64,000 bases of DNA from Chalara sp. BL73. Its lineage: Eukaryota; Ascomycota; Leotiomycetes; Helotiales. The translations under genes were made by a program, and so were the position numbers. Each line of letters begins with the position of its first letter. The stretch's first letter is position 1. The notes beneath the pieces were generated by a model. The model ran no database searches. It saw nothing but the letters and a program-made list of their open reading frames with translations, and was not told where the DNA came from. Positions 55,577 through 64,000 of the stretch are shown here, in pieces. Location of the stretch: contig CAKJVC010000003.1 in assembly GCA_918026815.1 (NCBI GenBank), positions 124,001 to 188,000 of the forward strand, written 5' to 3'.

Positions 55577-56659
55577 TCACTTTCGAATATTATGTATGAC
55601 CTTAGAAGCATGGGCGAAGTTTAATTCAGACATGGTCTCTTCCCAACACCTCTCCTTGAGCTCGTCACCAATTTTGGTGTACATCACAGGTGGATATCTG
55701 TAGCACGTAACTTAGCCCAAGAAAAGTATTATCACTTCAAGCGATACTTACGGCCTAATATCCCAATCCCCGATATAGCTACCATGGCTTTCCTTTCCCT
55801 TTACCACAAGGGCGTCGATATAAGTGCTAGCCCCCGTAGAAATAGACCTTGCTACCGACGACGCCATGAAGTCGATAACCCTGTTGAAAAATCCAGTTTT
55901 GGCATCCCGGAAGAAGGCGGTGCCACTGGTGGCACCAGGGCTGACCATATTGATGATAACGTCCTCGGCGCTGATTAGCTCTGCAAGCTTCGCTACTAGG
56001 AAATGTTGCAAGAGCTTCTCCCTGGAGTACCATTTACTCCACGAATAGCCAATGTCCTTATCGAACTGCGAGAACAGCGATTGGTCTAAAGAGAGATTGG
56101 CCATGCTCGCCATGTCTGAGGTCGAGAGGCAGAGTACCGGCGGCTTTGCGGATGTGTGTGGCCTAGCCGCCTTCAGAACCGGTAGTAGCAGGATGGCCAA
56201 CAGAGCCGTGGAGATATAATTTACCTGCAGCGTTTGTGCGTGCCTGGTGGCCGGTGTCAACCTGAAGGTACTGTTTTGTAGTCCGGCGTTCAACATCACG
56301 AAATCGATGCGCGGCAGCGCCTTGCACTGGTCTGCGAATGCAGTGATGCTATCGTAGTCCTCCATGTCGAGCATCCAGACATCGATCTGCGCTTTCGGGA
56401 ACTCGCTGCGTAGAGCAGAGGCGGCTTGGTCGCCTTTGAAGCGCGAACGTACGGCCATAATAAGATAGGCTAGGTCGAGTTGAAGAAGCTGGCGACAGGC
56501 TTCAAGGCCTAGACCGACATTTGCGCCCGTCACAATCGCTGTGTGCCCGGTGATTCTGAGCCCTGCTGGAAGTGGTTTCCTGTGCCTGAAGAGTTGACGA
56601 TACAGGAGACCATATATGGTGGCCTCGGAGGCTGCATCACGCTCAAGTTGTGTCGACAT
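55577..56659 (-). CDS. Short-chain dehydrogenase/reductase (retinol-dehydrogenase-like), complement(join(55577..55697,55752..56659))
   Basis: A classical SDR of 342 residues from two exons. The 54-nt intron (GTAAGT...CTACAG) joins WDIRP|YPPVMYTKIGDELKERC, adding 40 C-terminal residues that complete the fold. Motifs: TGANVGLG (NADP-binding), LNAG, and the active-site YxxxK in WYSREKLLQH with Ser in LSTSD. The C-terminal VSPGATSGT follows the usual PG loop. It resembles the fungal WW-domain-oxidoreductase/retinol-dehydrogenase group; the substrate is unknown, and such genes often sit in secondary-metabolite clusters, though no backbone enzyme is nearby here. It is the last host gene before the transposon nest. 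Confidence 0.88.
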
Positions 56660-57144
56660 TTATACCGAAGTTGAACTGTATAGAGCTTGTTCTAAAAAAT
56701 AATCTGACGACCTTCATGTTCATGCATATCTTTGGCCCATCTTATAAACCCTTTGCTCGCTCAACCCGTGTGCGGTGATCCTCATGACATATCTTTTTCC
56801 AGTCGTTGATTGATAATCAAATTCGATGCCATTCTGTGTTTTACAATAGTCGCCGCAGCACAGTACCATGTAAAGCACGGGGATGCTTTAAATTATCATC
56901 CTCGTTGGCTGGTATTTACGCTTTTCGGAGACTTTCCGGTGACTTTTAAGTTATGTCCTCTGACATCAACAGGACCTATGGGCCATGCTTACTAAAAGGA
57001 TTGGATAATGTTACTAACTTTCTCAACAGAGGTATACATATCAAGCAAGGCTGGGTAGTAGAAAACTTTGTACAAAAAGCATAATTTTTCGGTAAATTTT
57101 ACAGTTCGAGCAAAATTTGTAAAAGCAAAAGTAGTAATAAAAAT
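56660..57144. other. Promoter of the SDR gene and transition into the transposon region
   Basis: About 485 bp. It becomes AT-rich towards 57100. No specific site is seen. Confidence 0.5.
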
Positions 57145-57218
57145 TGTCACGGTCCTCAATATCGCACCAGACGCCCATTGGTTCGCTTACCAGCTCGCCT
57201 ATGGTGGTCACGTGGTCA
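57145..57218 (+). mobile_element. 5' end of an LTR, truncated
   Basis: Begins TGTCACG and is similar over its whole length to the start of the solo LTR at 57751 (shared CTCAAT, CATTGGTTCGCTTACCAG and GGTCACGTG). It stops where a LINE 3' end begins. The rest of the LTR does not resume after the LINE piece. Confidence 0.6.
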
Positions 57219-57388
57219 TGGTCTTTATTATTATTCCTTTTAACGTGCTGTATCAGTCGAGGACTATGTAGCACGGCCAGCGCCTGGGCGCTAGCGTTCT
57301 TATCTAGTTTATTTACAAGCAATGGTGGTAGTTGATGTATTCCAGTGAATGTTGAGGGTCTAGCCCTGATTGTAGCAAATAGCAAAAC
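57219..57388 (-). mobile_element. 3'-end fragment of a non-LTR retrotransposon
   Basis: About 170 bp that match the 3' end of the LINE copies at 59187 onward, including the (TTA)n tail, the TCGAGGACTATGTAGCACGG core and the GTTGAGGGTCTAGCC stretch, with several substitutions (older or diverged copy). It lies within LTR-type sequence. Confidence 0.75.
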
Positions 57389-57562
57389 TGTCACGTCGCG
57401 TGCTCCCAAGCACACGTGACCCATATTAGGCGAGCTCGCCGAGCGCCTCGTGTATATATAGCTTGCTCTCCTCGAGCTCCTTCTTCCTTCCTCAGCTATA
57501 GATTCTTGTATAGCACCACAGCTGCCTTTTGTATTTGTGAATCCACAGCTCGTGCCGTGACA
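57389..57562 (+). mobile_element. LTR-like sequence with 7-bp inverted ends
   Basis: Starts TGTCACG and ends CGTGACA (174 bp), with a TATATATAG box at about 57452-57460 and a CT-rich stretch after it, as in promoters of LTRs. The flanking 5 bp (AAAAC and TTATT) do not match, so it may be part of a rearranged element. Its left part resembles, in inverse orientation, the GGTCACGTG-containing part of the other LTRs here. Confidence 0.45.
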
Positions 57563-57750
57563 TTATTTATAGCTTTTTTTAATCAACAGCCTGAAAAGGC
57601 TCAATATTTTCTTGAGAAAGCTCGAATACTTACTTTTGACGAAAGTTAAAATATCGTTTCCGAAGCGTTAAAAAGTTCTCGACGACTTATAGCAGCGCTT
57701 GCTTACTTTCTTTTTTTTCGAAAAAGTCGCAGCTGGTAAATTTACGCTTC

Positions 57751-57934
57751 TGTCACGCTCCTCAATGATGCTCATTGGTTCGCTTACCAGTTCGCCAATG
57801 TGGGTCACGTGATCATGGTTTTACTTATAAGGGATGCCACATCCACAGCTACACCTTTCCTCCTTAGTTTAGTATTCTCGTAATTGAAGCACCTATTCAG
57901 CGCCTTTACAGGCCATAGGATCGTGATCGTGACA
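57751..57934 (+). mobile_element. Solo LTR with 5-bp target-site duplication
   Basis: 184 bp starting TGTCACG and ending CGTGACA (perfect 7-bp inverted ends, TG...CA), flanked on both sides by GCTTC (57746-57750 and 57935-57939). A perfect 5-bp duplication and lack of internal coding sequence mark a solo LTR left by recombination between the two LTRs of a retrotransposon. Confidence 0.75.
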
Positions 57935-57939
57935 GCTTC

Positions 57940-59050
57940 GCGCAATCAAAAAGTTTTCGATTCTATATCTATTTTCTGATTTACTTTTTTTTGGGGTTAT
58001 TTTGTTATTTACACGACTATAGCTAATACTACAAGTACTCGACGCAGTGCTAAAAGCAAAGTCGCTACTTGTAACAACTCAAGCTGAATAGGGATCTCGA
58101 TCCGTGGATCTAGGTAGAAGGACTCAGAGGTGTAAACAACTATCAATTATTATAACTAAGAGAACAAGCTACGGACAAAAGAAAGGAAAAAAAGCAGTGC
58201 TTTTATATACAGGAACTGGCCGGGGCCAGTATAGGCGAGCTTTGCGGTGTTCGGTGCTGAGCTTCGCCGGAGCTCTGGAGCATCCGGTGCTGAGTTTTGT
58301 CCGAGCTTTAGAGCATCCGGTGCTAAGCTTTTGTCCGAGTTCTGGAGCATCCGATGCTAAGCTTCGTTCGAGCTTTAAAGCATTCAGTGCTAAGCTCCAA
58401 GCCAAAAAAAACTAAAGTCGTAACATTACTTTCTTTTTTTGTATAGCTTGCTTTTAAGCTATAGCAATCGAAATTAAAAATAAAAATAAAAGTAAAATAA
58501 AAATAATAATCCACTATTTTAGCTCGTATAGTTTGCTTTATTTATTATTATTTAAGCGATTAGCTGGTTTTTTGCTTTGTAAATAACAATTAAGCTAGTA
58601 TTGTAAGTTTACTGAAAAAACTTTTAGTTTTAAAATATTTTTCGTAAAAAGCTTTAAACTTGTATAGCGCTTTTTTGAATTTTTCAGCATTATAAAATAC
58701 AAAGTTATAGTTTACGTTTATTTATTTAATTTAGTACTGCAGTTTCCGGCAGTATTTTTAGCTTTGCTCGATTTTTTATTTTAACTGTTAGTTATAAACT
58801 ACAAACATTAAAAGCTTTTAATGCTAGTTTAATAACAAATTATTAAAGTTTTTTTGTAAAAGTTTCGATGCAAAAAAGTTATAAAACTAATTGTTTTTTT
58901 AAAAGTTTTAAACAGTACAAATAACTTATTTGTTTAGTAATTTTATATAAGCTTTTATTTTAATAGCCGAGTTTTCGGTTTAGCTGTTTATTAATTTAGT
59001 TTTTTGTTGAAACTTATATTTTGTTTTTAATTTTAAAATCGACTAATCGT
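57940..59050. other. AT-rich decayed sequence between transposons
   Basis: About 1.1 kb. From about 58440 on it is extremely AT-rich with long T and A runs and no open frame of note, consistent with heavily mutated repeat DNA. The minisatellite at 58252-58384 lies inside it. No gene is supported. Confidence 0.6.
58252..58384. repeat. 33-bp minisatellite, about four copies
   Basis: Four consecutive units starting CGGTGCTGAGCTT / CGGTGCTGAGTTT / CGGTGCTAAGCTT / CGATGCTAAGCTT, each with a CGAGCT or CGGAGCT and an AGAGCAT or GGAGCAT end, spaced 33-34 bp, then a partial fifth. The period is a multiple of three, and the plus-strand frame reads as an 11-residue repeat, but no larger gene contains it. 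Confidence 0.75.
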
Positions 59051-59186
59051 TAATGTTGAGGGTCTAGCCCTAATTGTAGCAAATAGCAAAGCAAATGAAA
59101 TTGTAGTGAACGTTTATTCTTTTCTCTTTAGCTCCCCTAGCGCCTCTAGCTCCTCTAGCTCCTGTTCCCGCTTTAGCCTATTTAGG
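59051..59186 (-). mobile_element. Truncated LINE copy A (both ends lost)
   Basis: 136 bp of LINE 3' sequence (from GTTGAGGGTCTAGCC to CCTATTTAGG). Its 3' tail is replaced by AT-rich DNA, and its 5' end stops at exactly the same point as the next copy. Confidence 0.8.
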
Positions 59187-59450
59187 TTATTATTATTATT
59201 ATTCCTTTTAACGTGCTGTATCAGTCGAGGACTATGTAGCACGGCTAGCGCCTAGGCGCTAGCGTTCCTATCTAGTTTATGTACAAGCAATGGTGGTAGT
59301 CAATCTATTACAGTGAATGTTGAGGGTCTAGCCCTAATTGTAGCAAATAGCAAAACAAATGAAATTGTAGCGAACGTCTATTCCTCTCTCTCTAGCTCCC
59401 CTAGCGCCTCTAGCTCCTCTAGCTCCTGTTCCCGCTTTAGCCTATTTAGG
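59187..59450 (-). mobile_element. Truncated LINE copy B, complete 264-bp tandem unit
   Basis: Starts with the (TTA)n tail, contains the 3' non-coding end and last codons of the LINE, and ends CCTATTTAGG, joined directly to the tail of the next copy at 59451. It shares diagnostic changes with copy A (CTTTAGCCTATTTAGG against CTCTAGCCTGTTCAGG in the long copy), so A and B look like a tandem duplication rather than two separate insertions. Confidence 0.85.
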
Positions 59451-62345
59451 TTATTATTATTATTATTCCTTTTAACGTGCTGTATCAGTCGAGGACTATG
59501 TAGCACGGCTAGCGCCTAGGCGCTAGCGTTCCTATCTAGTTTATGTACAAGCAATGGTGGTAGTCAATCTATTACAGTGAATGTTGAGGGTCTAGCCCTA
59601 ATTGTAGCAAATAGCAAAACAAATGAAATTGTAGTGAACGTCTATTCCTCTCTCTCTAGCTCCCCTAGCGCCTCTAGCTCCTCTAGCTCCTGTTCCCGCT
59701 CTAGCCTGTTCAGGTGATTCCGTCTAGTACAAACGCTAGTCGCTTTGAGGAACGCTAGCGTCTTTTCAATACCGATTGTTGTGTGCAATAGTAAAGCCAT
59801 TGTAAGCCTGTTTCCTCCAAAGTCATTTTTGAGCTTTGATCTAGCTAAAACTAGCTTAGGATCATTACAGCTAAGTAGCAAATGCTGAGCTGTTTCCTTC
59901 GTTCCGCACACACACTTGTCAGACGTCACATGACTTAGCTTGTGCAAATATGATCGAATATAGCCGTGGCCGGGCTTTAGTTGAAATAGCGAGCTAGCTA
60001 GCTCTCTAGTCGTTCCGCGCGGTAGTTGTATTTTTGACTTGATTTTCCACAGAAATAGCTTTTTATACGTAAATGGATTTGTACTAGGCTTGCTGTCGTA
60101 CTTTGCTAGCACATTTTTCCATTCCGCAATATTAGCTTTTTTAGCTTCGCAGCCTAATACCGCAAAACTAGTTGTTGTAGTGCTAGGTTCGATAGTTGTA
60201 GCTAGTTTAGCTAGTTTGTCGGCTTGGTCGTTTCCATAGATATCCGTGTGTCCTGGAACCCACTTTAATGCAATACTAGCTCTTTTTTCTATTGCATGTA
60301 GCGTAGCTTCGCTAGCGCGTATTTGCTGTGATTGGCCGGGATTGTCGTCAGCTGATTTTAGCCTGTGAAGTGCGGCTTGGTTGTCGGCATAGATATTGTA
60401 GTTTTGGCCAGGCTGTGCTATTGTACTAGCGTATTCGATAGCTTGTGTGATTCCTTCTAGCTCTCCATTGTAGACTAGCTGTAATTGGCCAATGTTGTCG
60501 ATATTGCGATGTATTGTACTAGGCCGTCCTTGATTGTCGTATTGTAGCGCAATGAAGCCGATTCCTACACCTGTCGATTCGGTGCTGGGAACCATCGACG
60601 CATCGGAATACATGTTAATTGTACTAAGGTAGCTTAGGTGATTCAAGCTAGTTTGGTGCATTGTGGTGGCGTTCTCTTTTGACAGCGAGCTGATTTCGAC
60701 TTTGTATGGCGTAGTGCGATTCTATGGAGCGTACTTGTAGTGCTGAATATGCTCTAGTCTAGCTAAACTAGCTGAACTAGCTAAACTAGCTGAACTAGCG
60801 ATGCGTTCTAGCTGTGTGCCGGCTGTAGCTGTTTGTGTAGCTTGTTTGATTGGGTGATTTTGAGGAAGCTTCAAAGCTCGAATAGCATATTGTCGTACGC
60901 TAGCATTAAGTCGTACGCTAGCGGAATACAATGCCGATTCGACTTCCATAGGGCAAATAGGGCTAGTTCGGAAAACACCTAGTATTTTGCGTAGTGCTAG
61001 GTTCTGTAATAATTGTAATTGTCGGCTAACTTGTGCTTGACCTTTCCACCATATTATCGCTCCATAGTCGGCCACGCTAGTCACGCAAGCGAAGTATAAT
61101 TGTCGAATAGCAAAAGGGCTAAGACCTTGCTCCGTGTTAGCTAGTCTAGCTAGTCGATTGAAAGCTGACCTAGCTTAACTAGTACGTATTGCGACGTGTT
61201 GCTTGAATGTGAGCCCTGAATCGAACCAAATGCCTAGCCAGCGTACTAGCTTTTTTGGCTGTACGACGTTGTTGTCAGGTAGTCGTAAGCTAATTGTACT
61301 AGCTAGTTTAGCTGTCGTAAAGTGGATTAGTTCGGTTTTGGCCAAATCGAATTGAATTGCATTCAAGCTTACTAGTTCAGCTAGTTTAGCTACTTCGCGT
61401 TCTAGTATGCGTACATTTTTCCGCAAGCTAGTCGATGACGTAGTTAATGACATATCGTCTATGTACGACACTATTTTAATCGACGAAGCTAGCTTTGCCG
61501 CTAAGTCTCGTATGTAGATCAAGAATAGTATTGGCGAAATAAGACTGCTTTGCGGAATGCCGGTATTAATTGTACTAAATTGCTCTAGTTGGTTGTCGAA
61601 CGAAAGTCGTAATTGTCGATTAGCTAGAAATAACGACACCCAGGAAATCAAGCTAGTCGGCATGCCGAGCTTTTGCAAAATAGCTAGTAACTGATTTTTG
61701 GCCACGTGATCGAATGCTCCTTTAATGTCTAGTAGCAGCGTTGTTGTTGTACGTTTTGCTAGTCGATTTTGCTGTATCTTATTTGTCAATAGCATTGCCG
61801 CGTCGATAGCTGATTTTTTCAAGCGACCTCCGATTTGCGTATTGTGCAATAAGCTAGTTGTTTCTGCTAAGTAGCTAAGTCGCTGAGCTAGTATGCGTTC
61901 GCTAATTTTGCTTAAGCAATTTAGTAGCGATATTACTTTATATACTGTCGGATCCGTATAGTCAGGCTTTTAATGCTTTTTGAGTATTACACTTGTAGCT
62001 TGCTTCCAGCACTTTGAGTGATAGCCGATATGCAATAGACTAGCAAATAGTCTATAAAATAGCTCTGAATGCGTACGATATGCTTAGCGAACAATATCTT
62101 GATTAATTGAATCAGGACCTGGCGTTTTGCCTTTGATTTTTGCCGAACACGCATTCTCTAGCTCCGAAATAGCTAGTTTAAGCCATTCCCAGCTAGTACT
62201 AGGTCGATAATTGTACCAAGCTAAATTAGCTGCTATTGGTAGCGGAGAGAACAGCTTGCTACGTAGCGTACTAGCTTTGCCTTAGAACGTCGTTTGGCCT
62301 AATATAGTCGGCAATCTTTCCGTTTGTCGATCAACGTTTTAATAA
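59451..62345 (-). mobile_element. 5'-truncated non-LTR (Tad-like) retrotransposon, ORF2 portion
   Basis: Minus-strand LINE with a (TTA)n 3' tail at 59451. In one frame it encodes, from 5' to 3': a KGKTPGPDSINQD block, reverse transcriptase, RNase H and a C-terminal CxCx7Hx4C knuckle. The upstream endonuclease part is missing: sequence related to ORF2 ends at about 62345, where a plus-strand ORF1-like gene region begins. The Tad-clade assignment (LINE with RNase H and C-terminal knuckle, common in filamentous ascomycetes) is from family knowledge. Confidence 0.85.
59642..62290 (-). pseudogene. LINE ORF2 (reverse transcriptase + RNase H), dead by at least four in-frame stops
   Basis: One continuous frame interrupted by TAA at 62084-62086, TAA at 61970-61972, TAA at 61175-61177 and TAG at 60722-60724, without frameshift. 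RT: LDIKGAFDHV (first catalytic Asp) and SYIDDMS (YxDD box, here YIDD), with the PQSSLISPILFLIY block between. RNase H in the last 339-codon open part: YSDAS, NGELEGI, YADNQAA and GNDQADKLAK supply the D-E-D-D residues, and WVPGHTDI is typical. The C-terminal knuckle is CVCGTKETAQHLLLSC. The long open stretches between single stops suggest fairly recent inactivation. Confidence 0.85.
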
Positions 62346-62481
62346 ACACCAATTTTCAACCCCCCCTATTTTGTTCAAAACATGTCTCCAATACTTGAAG
62401 AACTAGCTCACTAGCCTATTCCTCCCAGCAATAGCCAGCTCGACGCGTGGTGCGCGTAGAAAACGCTTTGTTGTGGTCGAT

Positions 62482-63129
62482 ATGTCGAGCGCGTCCGACC
62501 CCTTTTCTGAGGCGCCCGCCTCTAGCCCACCACCCAGCGACGATATCGACCTCGTCGACGTACCTATCGAAAGCTCTAGCTTAGAGCTACCAAATCAGCC
62601 TATTAGCAATAGCACTATTAGGCCTATTCAGCTCGAACTGAGCTCTGATCCTATCGCTAGCAATCCGTTCGCGACTGAAAATTTCTCAGCCGTATTTGCT
62701 TCAGGCCGCAACAACAACGGAAAACGCGACGCGTTTGTTTTTGGAAATCAAAACAACAACAACGCGAAACACGCGCGTTTCGCAAAAACAACAACAACAC
62801 GTTCCGCACGCGAACTAGTTTTGCAAGCGAAAGATTTGCTGATTCAAGCTAGTTTAAATACTAGTTCTCGCGCCGAACAATCAACACTTTTGGACCTTCT
62901 TGAAATTTTTCGAGAATACACCGAAAAAGGTCGGCTGCGCACCGCATCGACAATTATCACTTCTCAGATTGCCAATCTTGAATCAGCTACTCGACAAATT
63001 GAGACAAAAGCTAAAGCACTAGCTAAAGTGCCTATAGCTACAGCTACAACTATAGCATCCAAATCGACACCGTCGTACGCGTCAATAGCTACGACAAGCA
63101 ATACGGCCTTAAAAAAGCCTCAAGAATAG
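62482..63129 (+). CDS. LINE ORF1-like (Gag-like) protein, probably truncated
   Basis: 215 codons from ATG at 62482 (the frame is open a little further, to a GTG at 62473). The N-terminus is acidic and Ser/Pro-rich, the middle Asn-rich (RNNNGKRDAFVFGNQNNNNA) and basic, and the C-terminal half is helical (ELVLQAKDLLIQASLN; LLDLLEIFREYTEKGRLR; IITSQIANLESATRQIE). Such organisation, and the position in a LINE nest, suits the ORF1 RNA-binding protein of a non-LTR element; the zinc knuckles usual near the end are absent because the sequence stops at TAG and a LINE tail begins 15 bp later. It is on the opposite strand to the neighbouring ORF2. ORF1 identity is inferred from context. Confidence 0.5.
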   Translation: MSSASDPFSEAPASSPPPSDDIDLVDVPIESSSLELPNQPISNSTIRPIQLELSSDPIASNPFATENFSAVFASGRNNNGKRDAFVFGNQNNNNAKHARFAKTTTTRSARELVLQAKDLLIQASLNTSSRAEQSTLLDLLEIFREYTEKGRLRTASTIITSQIANLESATRQIETKAKALAKVPIATATTIASKSTPSYASIATTSNTALKKPQE

Positions 63130-63143
63130 ACCCTAGTTCAGCC

Positions 63144-63898
63144 TATTATTATTATTATTATTCCTTTTAACGTGCTGTATCAGTCGAGGACTATGTAGCA
63201 CGGCTAGCGCCTTGGCGCTAGCGTTCCTATCTAGTTTATGTACAAGCAATGGTGGTAGTCAATCTATTCCAGTGAATGTTGAGGGTCTAGCCCTGATTGT
63301 AGCAAATAGCAAAACAAATGAAATCGTAGCGAACGTCTATTCCTCTCTCTCTAGCTCCCCTAGCGCTTCTAGCTCCTGTTCCCGCTCTAGCCTATTCAGG
63401 TGATTCCGTCTAGTACAGACGCTAGTCGCTTTGAGGAACGCTAGCGTCTTTTCAATGCCGATTGTTGTGTGCAATAATAAGGCCATTGTAAGCCTGTTTC
63501 CTCCAAGGTCGTTTTTGAGCTTTGATCTAGCTAAAACTAGCTTAGGATCATTACAGCTAAGTAGCAAATGCTGAGCTGTTTCCTTCGTTCCGCATACGCA
63601 CTTGTCAGACGTCACATGACCTAGCTTGTGCAAATATGATCGAATATAGCCATGGCCGAGCTTTAGTTGAAATAGCGAGCTGGCTAGCTCTCTAGTCGTT
63701 CCGCGCGGTAGTTGTATTTTTGACTTGATTTTCCACGAAAATAGCTTTTTGTACGTAAATGGATTTGTACTAGGCTTGCTGTCGTACTTTGCTAGCACAT
63801 TTTTCCATTCCACAATACTAGCTTTTTTAGCTTCGCAGCCTAATACCGCAAAACTAGTCGTTGTAGTGCTAGGTTCGATAGTTGTAGCTAGTTTAGCT
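63144..63898 (-). mobile_element. Truncated LINE copy D (RNase H C-terminal part)
   Basis: Same 3' sequence and (TTA)n tail as the copy at 59451, nearly identical through the C-terminal domain (open minus-strand frame 63337-63813) and cut off within the RNase H/linker region at about 63898, where another tail begins. It lacks the CTCTAGCTC repeat unit seen in the other copies near 63365. Confidence 0.85.
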
Positions 63899-64000
63899 AT
63901 TATTATTATTATTATTATTCCTTTTAACGTGCTGTATCAGTCGAGGACTATGTAGCACGGCTAGCGCCTAGGCGCTAGCGTTCCTATCTAGTTTATGTAC
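63899..64000 (-). mobile_element. Further LINE copy E, 3' end only, runs off the window
   Basis: Begins with (TTA)n and the same 3' core (TCGAGGACTATGTAGCACGG). It continues past the window's right edge. Confidence 0.85.

Noticed and set aside
57416..57649. 77-codon plus frame overlapping the LTR-like sequence, possible start of a retrotransposon gag
   Set aside because: It crosses the LTR end and stops soon after; no gag or zinc-knuckle motif follows.
1..64000. CRISPR arrays, operons, bacterial-type ribosome binding sites
   Set aside because: None present; the gene structures are those of a fungal nuclear genome, and the TPR-CHAT protein is not accompanied by any CRISPR component.

Overview
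This is nuclear DNA of a filamentous ascomycete (Pezizomycotina). Most protein-coding genes carry short introns of about 42-99 nt with GT...AG ends and CTAAC/CTAAT-like branch sites. The gene set is eukaryotic and fungal: RNA polymerase I subunit, Utp18, Cdc25, SF3b p14, Qri7, GPI-anchored and CBM18 wall proteins. A Leotiomycete-like source is a weak guess only. I found no rRNA, tRNA or CRISPR array.

Layout. 1-2910 holds the 3' part of the RNA polymerase I second-largest subunit. 2.9-11.4 kb is a gene-poor, partly AT-rich desert with two broken genes (an F-box-like gene and a 2EXR-like gene), a possible MITE and a palindrome. 11.4-18.3 kb holds housekeeping genes: Utp18, an MFS transporter and Cdc25. 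18.3-23.4 kb is a low-complexity region upstream of Cdc25 in which I can support no gene.

23.4-29.2 kb is the most interesting part. A fungal gasdermin-like gene (minus strand) lies head-to-head with a 1146-residue TPR-CHAT caspase-like protease gene (plus strand), 488 bp apart. Fungal gasdermins are commonly paired with CHAT or subtilisin proteases that cleave off a C-terminal inhibitory tail, which triggers pore formation and regulated cell death. This locus is therefore a candidate two-gene death or incompatibility module with a nucleotide-binding-domain-free TPR sensor.

30.9-38.8 kb holds a retinal-type SDR, a GPI-anchored secreted protein, the bifunctional pseudouridine-degrading enzyme (glycosidase plus PfkB kinase) and a secreted But2-type protein. 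39.8-56.7 kb holds an unknown Gly/Asn-rich protein, mitochondrial Qri7, an unknown leucine-zipper protein, an unknown N-myristoylation-motif protein with a duplicated domain, a three-CBM18 membrane protein, SF3b p14, a tiny split metallothionein-like gene, a STIMATE/TMEM110-family membrane protein and a second SDR.

57.1-64.0 kb is a transposon nest: LTR remnants (one solo LTR with a perfect 5-bp target duplication), a minisatellite, an AT-rich decayed block, and a head-to-tail array of 5'-truncated non-LTR retrotransposon copies with (TTA)n tails. The longest copy is a dead ORF2 with reverse transcriptase and RNase H. It meets, head-to-head, an ORF1-like gene on the other strand.

Exon coordinates were derived by eye from splice motifs, frame continuity and family resemblance. 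They are good working models, not transcript-verified structures.
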